Source: Fragum whitleyi
Lineage: Eukaryota; Mollusca; Bivalvia; Cardiida; Cardiidae
NCBI GenBank assembly: GCA_948146395.1
Contig: OX411543.1
Location: 55,284,017-55,348,016, forward strand
Length of the DNA: 64,000 bases
Reading direction: 5' to 3'
In this document: one piece after another, positions 40,901 through 46,030 of the stretch
Numbering within the stretch: the stretch's first letter is position 1
How the letters are laid out: every line of letters begins with the position of its first letter
Made by a program: the position numbers and the translations under genes
The notes under the pieces: generated by a model
The model's database searches: none
The model's input: the letters and a program-made list of their open reading frames with translations, nothing else
Told to the model about the DNA's origin: nothing

Positions 40901-43900
40901 CATTTTTTTGAATCTAGAATGACCAATCTACCTTTCTGTTTTTTTTTTTTTTTTGTTTCTCTTTTCAACAAGATCTCTAGTTGTTCTGTACGGTAACCAA
41001 TCTCTTTTTCGAATATTCAGACTCAGTTCAAGATGGCCCCTTTTTGCATGACGGATCACTCTTTATTTATATACCATTGTATATTGGTCATTTTAGAATA
41101 AGAAAATATACAGTGGACTAAAGTTCTTGACATATATCAACATTCCGGCAAGGGTCGACACTTTGCGCTCTTCACAGGTATCCCACTTTCGGGTACGGTT
41201 AACAACATCGTGAAATTGAAAAGGTAAATGATTTTGGATTTCTTTTTTTTTTTTTTTTTTTTTTTCTATTAAATTTGAATGAGTGTTTGGAGCGAGTTTT
41301 TAGTAAATTTGATGGGAGGAAATACAATATCGCAAATATTATCCAGAATGAACAGAATTAGCGATACTTATTACCTCCCTTTTGATAAAATATGCATACA
41401 AGTTCTATAGATAGCTTCATATTTCTTCAAGAACCTATCGGACGCTTGAAATTTGATATGTCTTCTGAAATCGCGAATCTAGCATTATTTATTTTGTATG
41501 ACGTTGTTGATACTATCTTTTTCAGTTGGTTTTGAGCGTTTTTCAATAGCTTGAGTGGGCGTTTAGAAAGAATGAATGAAACGCTGAGTGAGCGAGTTTG
41601 AATGGTTCTGACCGAGATGAATGTCAATTTCACGATGTTGTTAACTGTAACAGATCAATTATAACACGCAACCACGAAAAACCAACTGGGATAGCAATGT
41701 GATAGCGGGAAAAAAATAAGGAAACGCCGAAAACGATTCACAACAGTTTAAAATTGATTAGATGGATGGTAATCATTTGTTTAAGTTTTTGATTTATATT
41801 TCATTGAGAGAATAGGAAAAAAACACGAGTGGCGGAGCCACGAGTGAAAATTAAGCTTCTCTTGTTCACGAAATGAAATATTAAACCAATACATTATAGA
41901 AGTTGATGTGATTGACTATCAGTAAAAATGATAGCAGATAACCTATGAAGGATCTTTATAAAATTATCCTTAAATAATTTTAATTTTGTAAATCATCTGC
42001 AACACCACGTGTATTTTTAATTGATTATTTTTTTTTAATTTAAAAACAGTAAAACTGAAAGTAAAATACAGATGTTTTCTCTCGATTCTAAGCTTTTTGT
42101 CAGCTTCTTCTTTACCATCCCTTAAAACCCCTATTCATACAATGGGTGGTTTTATTTGTATGAATGATACTTTCTTAACAATGTTAAACATGTAACGTTA
42201 GATTTATAGAAAACCGAATCAAGCCTGTGATTCCAAAATATAATAATTGCAATCTACTGAAATAAAGATTTCTGATTGGTTAAAATCGCATCACGTGGGG
42301 AAATCAATTGCACTTTATTTCTGTATAAAATGCAATAGGTCTTCCTGGGAAACCACGACCTTCGATCTGCAAGTTCTGTGTTGTAGGAACTCGAATTAGC
42401 CTAGTTCCCGATCATCAACGCAACATTGCTATTTAATGTAGGCTACTATAATTAAGATATTTTCGAGAGTATTTACGATTACAAGCGCGCAGTTCTGATT
42501 CTGAGCCTATGTAAACTTAGAAAACAGCGAGTCGACGAAGACCATCGAGCAACCCTCTCTACTAAGACCGACCACGTAGTTTTCGTTTAAAAATACAGAC
42601 TAACTTGGCAGAAACAAGTTTTTGTCATAAGTACCTCTACGAATTTCAAAGTTGATGTTTATTTGTGTATCATTCGTTTCATTTTATGACATTTCACTTC
42701 CATAGCGAGATAAAAAAATGCACGATCTAAAAATAGATTGTGTAATCTATATACGCGCAGAAAGTAGACATGAAGCTTTAATGTTTTGCCGAGTATGTAA
42801 CAGTTTCTTCGATTTAGAGGATTGCAATTATAAGAGACGAGTGTCTTTTTCACTTCGTTTATTGGGGTATAAAGTGCAATTGCCTTAGCACATGGCTTAA
42901 ACATAACGTCCTACGGGCGTTATTTGCCATGTGCTAAGGCAATTGCACTTTATACCCCAATAAACGCAGTGAAAAGACACTCATCCCTATAATGCAAACG
43001 GATACACCCATACGTATAGACAAAATTTGAGTTCAGGGTCCGAGATTATAAAACTTGATTTGAATTCCCAGGAGAATTTACCCTAACTTCAGTTTGAGAT
43101 TGAAATTGCAAAATTGCTATTGATATAGTGCTAAAACATATCCGTGAAAATTTAGGATGATATCAGTAGAGTGTTGTTTGTACCATTTATTGAACATTTT
43201 TTTTCTAATTTGATACTTGAATATGTTTTTCTGTGTGTACTAAAACAAAGTTTGTTTTTTTTTTATTTGTTTTTTTTTTTATTTATTTATTTATTTATTT
43301 CAGGCCTTGATTTCTTTCGATAACGCACAAATTACAGATTCTATGCTATACGTAAAATGAAATACATGTATATCTAAGATCTTTTCGGATTGTAAAATGA
43401 TTTATATACTAGAGGATTCTAACCCTTGGGAAAAACCTAGTCGTTTAGAAATTTAATGTAAAATGAACAGTGACCCTTAAATCTATTAATAATTTCATCA
43501 TAAACCAACGGCCCTCCTTGGATTTCCGGGCATGTAAATTAGATTAGACATTTGGTCATACATCTATAAACCCCAAATAATTATCTGTTAATTTCGTAAA
43601 ATTGTCCGATATGGCGTGAAGCAAAAAATGGCATATATTTTACTAATCAAGGGGTACGTTTGATCGGTCTATCCTTAGCGCAAGCACGAAAAATAGTTGC
43701 TGGTTCAATGATGTTATTCACGTGGGTATGAATGATTTTTTTCAGCCAATAAGATAGCTTTATACGTGTTATCGAATCATAAAGTTACATAGAGGATCTT
43801 TTAATTTCAGTGTAAAATCGATTTATATTTCGTTAAGTAAACAACAAAAGCAAGACTTGGATAGTCAAAATACAAGTTTCGTTACTTACTATTCATGAAT

Positions 43901-45573
43901 TAAGTTGTTCATGAATTATTATATTTCTTAAGGTAGCAATGGACACATGGCGTCATTTTTTTCCGCCCAATGAATTTTTTTCTTGGTCACATATGTTGTA
44001 GATTAACATTGTATAGTCATTATATCAAAATTTGAAGGTACCTTTCCATGCTCGTTTTCATGCTGAGTTATCTGCCCTTGAGTGGTAAAGGCCATTTTTC
44101 AGTAAAACAGTTATATTCATTTTAGATCTAGTATAAACCCTGTACTAAGTTATAGCTATAAAAACAAATACATTTTGATAGACCTTTTACATGTACACAA
44201 TGGCTATTGACCAGAAAATTTCTCTTTGATCAATTGCATTTGCACAATTTGCTTTCAAAAGTTAAAAAATCACTAATTTTTGTAATTTTACTAGGTTAAA
44301 ATGCCACAAAAACCTATTTTTTGAAGAAATCACCCAATGAATTTTTCTTATTTTCCGATATGTTTATAATACATATTTTCCCTTTATTTGGTAAAAAAAA
44401 TCAACATACCTTTCCATGCAAATAAGAAAGTTTTTCGTTATTTTTCAGTGTTCCCTCCTAATTGAATGACGCCTTTAACGCATTTTTATTGTTAAATTTA
44501 ATGATCCAGTCATTCAATTAATATCAAATGTTGAAAAGAAGCTAAATTATGAATTTTAACCATCATTATTCTTCGTTATTTCCATAAGAAGAATCTTACG
44601 AAAACCGGTCTTTTTAAACAACGCGAAAAAAAAAAAAGAGCCGTAAAATAAACGAAAACCCACTTCCGGTTTATAGAGTGGGGAGGCCGCTGTCCATTGC
44701 CACCTTAAATGCAAACATGTGGAAATTTTAGGGCAAATTTTCGTAAAGCGCGTCTTTTTTCTCGTGATTGTTTTATACATGTATATCCAACGTTATGGCT
44801 TCGTTTGATTATTGCACTCCGTGACGATATAACGTCAGAAGGGTAGAATAAAAAAGGCAGTGTACATGTATAGGTTTTTTGTTATTTTATTGGTTTAGTG
44901 TTGACTTTATCAAATAAGTCTGTGCGTGACATTTCCAACAATTTGAAATATGCGTAAGGGGCAAACATTGAGCAGCCAAGACAGCCACATACTGTAAATA
45001 TAAAGCTACCCGATGGTCTACAGATATATTGAGACCTTATCTATCTACAAAACGCAAAGTGAAGATGGATGCACAGGCTGGTCAGAGTCTTTGCCTTGCG
45101 GTTATTTGAAAATTGTCGGAAATCCAACGCACAGGCTCAAATGATAATTCACCATTAATATCTCGATAATCTACCGGAAAACATTCAAGAAATAAACGTC
45201 TTTTCATTCATGTATATTTGCCAATCACTTAGATAAAAGAAATATGCGTTTACATTTCGTGAATTAAAAATGCCCTTTAATTTAGACCTAAACTTTAGAT
45301 AAAACTATTTGGTATCGAGGCCCATTACTGTGATACTTTTTCACAACCCATCATTTTCCCACCCTATATTTTGCAGACATTCTTATCTAGGCTGCTATCA
45401 ATGAAACAAGCGAACATTTTAAGATTGAAGGAGAAAATACTATTTTTTTGTCAAAAAATAACCCAGTGGAATACACATTGAAAGAAAAAAAAAACTTACC
45501 TTCTCGAAGAAACAACTGAGAATCCCAAACATACGAACACAATTATTCCAGTACAGTGTTTAATTACGGCCAT
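5888..45573 (-). CDS. Alpha-2-macroglobulin/C3/CD109-like (thioester protein family) N-terminal half, 13 exons
   Basis: Thirteen minus-strand exons join with consistent splice phases into about 597 residues: signal peptide (1-24), MG1, MG2, MG3, MG4 and the start of MG5. Diagnostic family motifs are QTDKPMYKPG (about 129-138) followed across an intron by VKFRILTV, and VEEYVLPKFQV (about 216-226) split by another intron. Further matches are KYTFGKPVEG (start of MG3), QKYFKPFFPYHGK (entry to MG4) and VISKGNIL (MG5). In this family these domains form the ring of secreted or GPI-anchored protease traps and complement factors. The bait/anaphylatoxin region, CUB and thioester (GCGEQ) domain should follow MG6 but are not found in the window. 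Instead the chain runs in phase into neogenin-like FN3 exons (110-5341). Assignment to A2M, C3 or CD109 is not possible from MG1-5 alone. Family membership is seen; secretion and immune role are inferred. Confidence 0.85.
6373..6614 (-). CDS. Exon 12: MG4 end and MG5 start
   Basis: Encodes YLSSFILKAKSTYKEI..., SYIHVSTPHKGYLNCGDNVT and ends QKGYLQ. S-YI-V----L-CG resembles the MG5 opening of A2M. The acceptor chosen (AATTGATAG, exon from 6614) is the only nearby AG that keeps the frame open after exon 11. An AG at 6581-6590 would hit a stop. Confidence 0.82.
6863..7362. repeat. MITE with TACTGTAAACGG ends
   Basis: About 500 bp with inverted ends TACTGTAAACGG and CCGTTTACAGTA. The interior includes a palindrome (7044-7121) and a TTGGCGGTGG hairpin near 7277-7345. 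Located in intron 11, left of the transposon. Confidence 0.65.
7711..7735 (+). repeat. Left terminal inverted repeat of the transposon
   Basis: 25 bp, exact reverse complement of 14119-14143. Preceded by ACAG. Confidence 0.9.
8097..8520. promoter_or_regulatory. Left subterminal CAACTCCGTTAC motif cluster
   Basis: Copies of GTCAACTCCGTTAC or its close variant occur near 8099, 8447 and 8462. The inverted form GTAACGGTGTTGAC occurs near 8484 and 8507, and a weaker CAACACCGTT near 8294. Similar copies occur at the right end (13560-13612). Repeated subterminal motifs in many DNA transposons are transposase binding sites; that role is inferred here. Confidence 0.6.
8201..8932 (+). CDS. Upstream overlapping ORF of the transposon (2 exons, coiled coil)
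   Basis: ATG at 8201 reads 18 codons to a GTATGT donor after 8255. An acceptor CTGTAG at 8617-8618 continues in phase for a predicted 122-residue protein ending at TAA 8930-8932. The C-terminal part has a coiled-coil look (IRDQISDLKDEIALLKRQL). Its last 130 bp overlap the transposase start (ATG 8803) in another frame. It may be a small accessory protein, or an upstream frame bypassed by leaky scanning. No homologue is recognised. Confidence 0.45.
8803..10764 (+). CDS. Transposase exon 1
   Basis: 654 codons, ending HQ at CAG|GTAAAA in phase 0. Contains the basic N-terminus, zinc-binding-like cluster and all three proposed catalytic acids. Uninterrupted by stops. Confidence 0.8.
8803..13073 (+). 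CDS. Transposase, four exons, possible D-D-32-E
   Basis: Four exons (8803-10764, 11332-11454, 12124-12360, 12747-13073) join in phase 0 into about 883 residues. The N-terminal 250 residues are very basic and helical (MAEYRRRKRENAEAYEKYK), fitting DNA binding. Then comes a Cys/His cluster (CLCKIHEN, CMYRECQDC) and a catalytic-looking core with D461 in HVDFSENYN, D543 in LTDGPTTQY and E576 in FLEASHGKGAADG. This gives D-81-D-32-E spacing typical of DDE transposases. Exon 2 adds a second Cys cluster (CRVLSCFCSHPGTCDC). Exon 4 encodes a YDGLPYPG...RFFWP module. The start has a good context (AAGAATGG). The catalytic triad is inferred from spacing. Confidence 0.75.
10795..11120. repeat. (CA)n and (TACA)n microsatellite
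   Basis: CA-rich stretch grading into about 300 bp of TACA repeats with a short unique break near 10928-10975, inside transposase intron 1. Long ORFs reading CMYVCMYV here are repeat artefacts. Confidence 0.9.
11332..11454 (+). CDS. Transposase exon 2 (Cys-rich)
   Basis: 41 codons encoding DTRKPGEVTCRVL and CFCSHPGTCDCYQP; a C-x4-C-x-C-x2-H-x3-C-x-C arrangement suggests a zinc knuckle. Acceptor TTTATTTAG, donor GTAAGT. Confidence 0.72.
11515..11610. repeat. Palindromic repeat inside the transposon intron
   Basis: GAATTTATTAAACGAGTCATC and its inverted copy flank a GAGGCTGTGCCGAG centre. A TGACGTCA-bearing stretch follows (11730-11765). It looks like a MITE that inserted into transposase intron 2. 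Confidence 0.65.
12124..12360 (+). CDS. Transposase exon 3 (S-N-G-D-T repeat linker)
   Basis: 79 codons of a degenerate seven-residue repeat (SNGDTQA, SDGDPPI, CDGDTPN, SNGDTRT, CDGDTMT). Probably a flexible acidic linker. The donor GTTTGA is weak; without splicing the protein would stop one codon later (TGA 12364-12366). Confidence 0.6.
12747..13073 (+). CDS. Transposase exon 4 (C-terminal module)
   Basis: 108 codons plus TAA. Encodes GRYCVVEYDGLPYPGLIL, AMARIGANRFFWP and a terminal helix. The Y-G--YPG...WP pattern recurs at the C-terminus of several invertebrate transposase-like proteins. Acceptor GAGTTACAG. Confidence 0.68.
   Translation, partial: VERSLRPVEDLTESLIGRYCVVEYDGLPYPGLILDVDEEEAEVSAMARIGANRFFWPLVEDRMQYQLDQIITLLDSEPSLVTKRHRKLDDNIWHNICHQLGLDDMGKK
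13437..13442 (+). terminator. AATAAA polyadenylation signal of the transposase
   Basis: Canonical hexamer 364 bp after the stop codon, followed by T/G-rich sequence. Confidence 0.5.
13560..13615. promoter_or_regulatory. Right subterminal CAACTCCGTTAC motif cluster
   Basis: Three direct copies of TCAACTCCGTTA at about 20-bp spacing (near 13564, 13585, 13605). A degenerate inverted copy (AGTAACGGAGATGAC) is at about 13940. Confidence 0.6.
14119..14143 (-). repeat. Right terminal inverted repeat of the transposon
   Basis: 25 bp ending TTTCTGGAATGACTG, followed by ACAG. Confidence 0.9.
14211..14376 (-). CDS. Exon 11: MG4
   Basis: Encodes ILASFPTGRPAPGEEVCVTI and later DGFVMNV. The pattern P-G-PAPG--V-V-I follows PY-G in MG4. 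The exon lies 67 bp from the right end of the inserted transposon (14143), so the insertion just missed it. Confidence 0.85.
14411..14572. repeat. MITE family F copy
   Basis: Inverted ends GTAGAGGACCCG and CAGGTCCACTAC around GTTTCCTTTGAAATCATTAG. Confidence 0.7.
15108..15217 (-). CDS. Exon 10: MG3 to MG4 link
   Basis: Encodes ISVHETQTGTGVWEERIKLK then FISQKYFKPFFPYHGK. The segment F--Q-YFKPG-PY-G is a standard A2M-family block at the start of MG4. Ends in phase 0 at GTAAGG. Confidence 0.88.
15420..15965. repeat. Degenerate 130-150-bp tandem repeat
   Basis: Four diverged units each with CCTCTAG-GTTCACACAAGG, TTTGACCTAGTTTTTGACC and ACATTCTGACCAAGTTTC. Ends GTGCTCAGGTGAGCT. Common in bivalve introns. 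Confidence 0.65.
15984..16231. repeat. MITE family A copy 2
   Basis: Full length: TTAACCCTTGTCATGCTGAA to GCATGACAAGGGTTAA, with inner CACATATGTGCAG and TTCCTGCTTTGGCAGGA. Confidence 0.85.
16256..16600. repeat. MITE family C copy
   Basis: Long copy with two ACAGCTTGAATAAG blocks, GATGAATGCCCTCCG and the TTACGCACTTGCATAAATT end. Confidence 0.75.
16626..16746 (-). CDS. Exon 9: MG3 end
   Basis: Encodes INGCHEFQIKTDTLKITERR and a hydrophobic strand LLVLDVNVTEKNTG. Acceptor TTATTAG; donor is the weaker GTTGAG. Phases fit both neighbours. Confidence 0.8.
16763..17012. repeat. MITE family A copy 3
   Basis: Full length; starts 17 bp from the acceptor side of exon 9. Confidence 0.85.
17331..17539. 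repeat. MITE family B copy
   Basis: GGGCCTGTTTTAATGAACAT to GTGAAACGGGCC. Confidence 0.8.
17813..17930 (-). CDS. Exon 8: MG3 (KYTFGKPVEG)
   Basis: Encodes YTFGKPVEGILNASICLKN; YTYGKPV-G is the conserved second strand of MG3. Three further cysteines (WFC, RPC, and ICL in this exon) probably form local disulfides. Starts in phase 2 and ends in phase 0. Confidence 0.88.
18270..18322. repeat. (TA)n microsatellite
   Basis: TATATC-interrupted TA repeat. Confidence 0.9.
18593..18852. repeat. MITE family L copy carrying a second nested repeat
   Basis: Outer ends CCACAGGGGAATGGCCC and GGGACATTCCCCTGTGG. The interior holds another repeat (AACAAGAGCTGTCACTG... ATGCCCCCG ... CGGGGGCATAAA) with a GACGGACGG microsatellite. 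The short unfilled relative is at 28542. Confidence 0.8.
19334..19418 (-). CDS. Exon 7: MG3 start (VLPKFQVDL)
   Basis: Its first two bases complete the valine of EEYVLPKFQV, the hallmark start of MG3. Continues through TVSTDTLWFEVCSK, with the last lysine codon split. Acceptor ATTACAG, donor GTAAGT. Confidence 0.88.
19480..19690. repeat. MITE family C copy (inverted)
   Basis: TTACCCAAGTGCGTAATAGT, AACTACAGCTTATTCAAGCTG and GGGCATTCATCTTTTGTCA blocks. Confidence 0.72.
19716..19793. repeat. MITE family A copy 4, half
   Basis: Only the right half is present, fused directly to the family C copy. Confidence 0.75.
20071..20317. repeat. MITE family A copy 5
   Basis: Full length, inverted ends intact except for one change in the right end (GACAGGGGTT). 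Confidence 0.85.
20853..20966 (-). CDS. Exon 6: MG2 end
   Basis: Encodes FAGLEFKLYEKPLLGEWKIE and ends FTVEEY. LGEWKIEAVV and the terminal VEEY are conserved at the MG2 to MG3 hinge. Phase 1 in and out, donor GTATTT. Confidence 0.87.
20980..21224. repeat. MITE family A copy 6
   Basis: Full length; its left end lies 14 bp from the acceptor of exon 6. Confidence 0.85.
21583..21655 (-). CDS. Exon 5: MG2 middle
   Basis: Encodes IDRVTVQDPHGFYMKEWKEL and PVKSG, matching the family pattern h-h-QDP-G--h--W. Starts in phase 0 and ends in phase 1 at GTAAGT. Confidence 0.85.
22254..22330. repeat. MITE family A copy 7, truncated
   Basis: Left end only (TTAACCCTTGTCATGCT), running into a T-rich tract. 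Confidence 0.6.
22447..23712. repeat. 160-170-bp tandem repeat element, about 7 units
   Basis: Units share AACTTAGGAGGAGTTGCG, GACTAAGTT--AAGGGGCATAA, CCATAAAATCCTTCCTTCAT and ACCAAGTTTCA-TTAGATC. It closes with a GGACGGACGGACTGACTG tract and GTCCGCATCCGGCGGTGT. Located in intron 4 of the macroglobulin-like gene. Confidence 0.88.
24040..24162. repeat. Hairpin repeat (GTGTCCATGAATAAAGTC)
   Basis: GATGTGTCCATGAATAAAGT and its inverse enclose GGGGAGGAGTTAT / ATAGCTCCTCCTCC. A partial copy is near 49085-49130. Confidence 0.7.
24163..24411. repeat. MITE family A copy 8
   Basis: Full length, abuts the preceding hairpin repeat without a gap. Confidence 0.82.
24486..24538 (-). CDS. Exon 4: MG2 (VKFRILTV)
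   Basis: A 53-bp exon encoding VKFRILTVTQDLLPLSQS, the direct continuation of YKPGEI in MG2. The valine codon is split by the intron, which confirms the joint. Acceptor TTTTCAG, donor GTAAGT. Confidence 0.85.
24692..24850. repeat. MITE family F copy
   Basis: GTGGACCTG ... AAATCATTAGGAACCC ... CGGGTCCACTTCCTTA. Confidence 0.72.
25077..25434. repeat. MITE family D copy
   Basis: Ends CAGGGCTTGTGTTTGAC and GCACGAGCCCTG, inner CAAGGGGGTCAAAATG. Confidence 0.82.
25640..25770. repeat. Palindromic repeat family R
   Basis: TGTGTTCAGGATG and CATCCTGAACGCAGGGC arms. Related copies are at 31357 and 47700. Confidence 0.65.
25882..26070 (-). CDS. Exon 3: end of MG1 and start of MG2, QTDKPMYKPG motif
   Basis: Encodes SHECFTWTIPEFLTPGTC, then the end of MG1 and MTFIQTDKPMYKPGEI. 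The QTDKP-Y-PG signature marks the start of MG2 throughout the A2M/C3/CD109 family. Acceptor TTTCAG, donor GTAATT; phase 1 in and out. Confidence 0.9.
26218..26444. repeat. MITE family G copy 2
   Basis: Inverted relative to copy 1; ends TTAACCCTTTCCTGTTTTAC and AACAGCAAAGGGTTAA. Confidence 0.85.
26519..26671. repeat. MITE family A copy 9, internally deleted
   Basis: TTAATCCTTGCCATGCTGA to TTAGCATGGCAAGG. Changes in both ends are complementary. Confidence 0.75.
26785..28037. repeat. Giant inverted minisatellite with GGTGGTGACTTC ends
   Basis: Ends GGTGGTGACTTCTTTAATT and TTAAGGAAGTCACCACC. The interior is about 650 bp of GAAGTGTGAA-type units, switching near 27464 to about 520 bp of TTCACACTTCA-type units. 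The two arms can pair into one hairpin. Located in intron 2. Confidence 0.88.
28113..28168. repeat. 28-bp tandem duplication
   Basis: TAAGACAGAATGATTGACTC unit present twice, perfect. Confidence 0.9.
28542..28617. repeat. MITE family L copy, minimal
   Basis: TCACAGGGGAATGTCCC and GGACATTCCCCTGTGA around TTTTAAAATATATATGATAA. Confidence 0.85.
28878..29050. repeat. (GA)n/(CAGA)n microsatellite
   Basis: Pure purine-rich GA tract followed by ten or so ACAG repeats. Arg-Glu and Leu-Ser repeat ORFs are artefacts. Confidence 0.92.
29055..29250. repeat. 30-bp inverted repeat around an AT-rich loop
   Basis: CACAGGTAGCCAACACGGGT at 29055-29084 pairs with 29221-29250 (29 of 30), enclosing 136 AT-rich bases. 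GA-rich sequence lies on both outer sides. Confidence 0.85.
29538..29692 (-). CDS. Exon 2: MG1 domain start
   Basis: Acceptor TTTTCAG and donor GTAAGT bound an open exon encoding GYMLTFPEELQIGAPENFC and LALHNVSHGVTLNLNI. This is the typical first strand pair of macroglobulin domain 1 (family pattern Y-hhhP-hhhhG-E-C/hslhN). It starts with 1 nt completing a codon and ends in phase 1. Confidence 0.85.
30580..31018. repeat. Palindromic repeat family I, copy 1
   Basis: ACATCGTGAAATTG end and TCCACGATGTTACTAATT end, inner GCGATATTTGTTACCTCCCT. Other copies are at 41200 and 48460. Confidence 0.72.
31357..31493. repeat. Palindromic repeat family R
   Basis: GCCCTGCGTTCAGGAT and ATCCTGAACGCAGGGC ends are perfect inverted repeats. 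Inner TTTGCACGCAAG and GCAAAGCGGGGTATAA blocks. Confidence 0.82.
31665..31750. repeat. Pyrimidine-rich (CTTT)n microsatellite
   Basis: TTTCTTTCTTTG and TATTTATCT repeats. Confidence 0.75.
31855..32100 (+). mobile_element. tRNA-derived SINE
   Basis: The head resembles a polymerase III promoter: an A-box-like TAGCGTGATCTATTCGG and a B-box-like GGTTTGAGCCC. A tRNA-unrelated body follows. It is not an intact tRNA: the acceptor and anticodon arms do not fold. Confidence 0.5.
32361..32727. repeat. MITE with GGCGCGTAGCTAGCC end
   Basis: Left AGGCGCGTAGCTAGCC and right GCACCTACGCGC ends; GGGGGCATGCCCCTCCCCCTG near the left. A GATTCAAAATAAT block is repeated at both sides. Confidence 0.6.
32730..36150. 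other. Intron 1 stretch without recognised genes
   Basis: AT-rich sequence with no coding signal I can support. It contains the 83-bp tandem duplication (34072-34237) and short open frames without protein-like composition. Confidence 0.5.
34072..34237. repeat. 83-bp perfect tandem duplication
   Basis: Copy 1 at 34072-34154 and copy 2 at 34155-34237 are identical (GAATGATTCGACATGTG...). Confidence 0.92.
36180..37010 (+). mobile_element. LINE fragment, endonuclease domain
   Basis: The plus strand reads GHRLLEMCQLSCLSLVNGRL, then after a frameshift in a T-run SHGGMSTVDYVLTN, then NEHSDHAPIIFS. These are the late motifs of the LINE endonuclease (VNGR, S-VDYV, SDH-P). Further protein-like sequence follows (LMNNHRVLLDSIDW) with stops. 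Located in intron 1 of the macroglobulin-like gene, opposite strand. Confidence 0.72.
38070..39390. repeat. Large nested inverted repeat
   Basis: Arms at about 38076-38315 and 39085-39385 are inverted copies (ATCATACGGGA, ATAACTATGT, GACGAAAACAAGAC, GAGGCTCTGCCGAGACAATT). They enclose the complete family H palindrome. Confidence 0.75.
38490..38935. repeat. Palindromic repeat family H, copy 1
   Basis: Has TCTGACGTCATC and GTGACGTCAC sites, then a near-perfect hairpin AAACGATTATC / GATAATCGTTT around CACTCGTGACTCCGCCACTC. The full inverted relative is at 61093-61510. Confidence 0.82.
40052..40301. repeat. MITE family A copy 10
   Basis: Diverged ends (TTAACCTTTGTCACGGTGAA, TTCAGCTTGACGG), inner palindrome now CATATATATGCGGG. 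Confidence 0.72.
40350..40692. repeat. MITE family D copy
   Basis: CAGGGCTTGTGTTAGTG to GGTCAAACACGAGCCCTG. Confidence 0.82.
40733..40894. repeat. Twin adjacent stem-loops
   Basis: Stem 1: 40733-40758 pairs with 40797-40822 (TCGATGGCTCAGCGCGAAAC). Stem 2: 40821-40851 pairs with 40867-40894 (GGTTGTGCGAAAAAGTCGA). Confidence 0.8.
41200..41655. repeat. Palindromic repeat family I, copy 2
   Basis: ACATCGTGAAATTGAAAAGG to TTTCACGATGTTGTTAAC; contains a long T tract. Confidence 0.75.
41740..41910. repeat. Family H hairpin, diverged partial copy
   Basis: ATTTCATTGAGAGAATAGG and CACGAGTGGCGGAGCCACGA. Confidence 0.6.
42839..42982. repeat. Near-perfect palindrome, 65-70-bp arms
   Basis: Arms 42839-42908 and 42918-42982 pair almost perfectly (GGGGTATAAAGTGCAATTGC) with a 9-bp loop. 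Confidence 0.9.
43932..44704. mobile_element. Non-coding DNA transposon with TTAA target duplication
   Basis: Inverted ends GGTAGCAATGGACA and TGTCCATTGCCACC (13 of 14) lie between TTAA at 43928-43931 and 44705-44708. No transposase frame, so non-autonomous. The TTAA duplication fits piggyBac or Kolobok. Confidence 0.82.
44912..45142. repeat. MITE family J, copy 1
   Basis: TCTGTGCGTGACATTTCCAA and GAAATCCAACGCACAGGCTC ends. Ends about 360 bp from exon 1, in intron 1. Confidence 0.75.
45500..45573 (-). CDS. Exon 1: start codon and signal peptide
   Basis: ATG at 45573 opens a 24-codon stretch with a basic start (MAVIKHC), a hydrophobic core (GIIVFVCLGF) and a small-residue end (SVVSS), a classic secretion signal. 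It ends AG|GTAAGT in phase 2, which joins exactly to the next exon to give SRRGYMLTF. The strong donor and matching phase support this start. The next exon is about 15.8 kb away, so a small unseen exon between them cannot be excluded. Confidence 0.72.
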
Positions 45574-45764
45574 AGTTAAAACCACGCAATAACTCTTCAT
45601 CTAATGAACAGTTTACAGCCAAGTTTTCCACTTAAAAACGCCTCTTAATAACTGCTTACCCATTTACTTCATTTAACTCCTTATTTCAAGTATTTGCTCG
45701 GAAAAAGTAAGACCGAAAAGTTGATACCGAATGGGATTTTGGTGTCAATACCAAGGGCTTAAGT

Positions 45765-46030
45765 CCCATTACGCAATTTACGCAAGTGGGTAAAAGAAAT
45801 AATCATGTGTTGAAAAACATTGTTGATGAATGATGATAACATCGAAACTACAGCTTATTCAAGCTGTAGTTACGATGTTTTGATTATTCACCAAAGCTCA
45901 AATCATTTAAAAAAAGGGGGCGGACGGAGGGCATTCATCTTTTGTTACAGTCCACATATCGCCTTTATCATATATATTCTTTGGTTGTCGCTTTCTGAGT
46001 GCGTATACATTTCAAAGTCCTAGATACCCC
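45765..46030. repeat. MITE family C copy, just upstream of exon 1
   Basis: CATTACGCAATTTACGCAAG, CTACAGCTTATTCAAGCTGT and GGGCATTCATCTTTTGT. Lies 190 bp upstream of the start codon of the macroglobulin-like gene, in its likely promoter. Confidence 0.75.
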
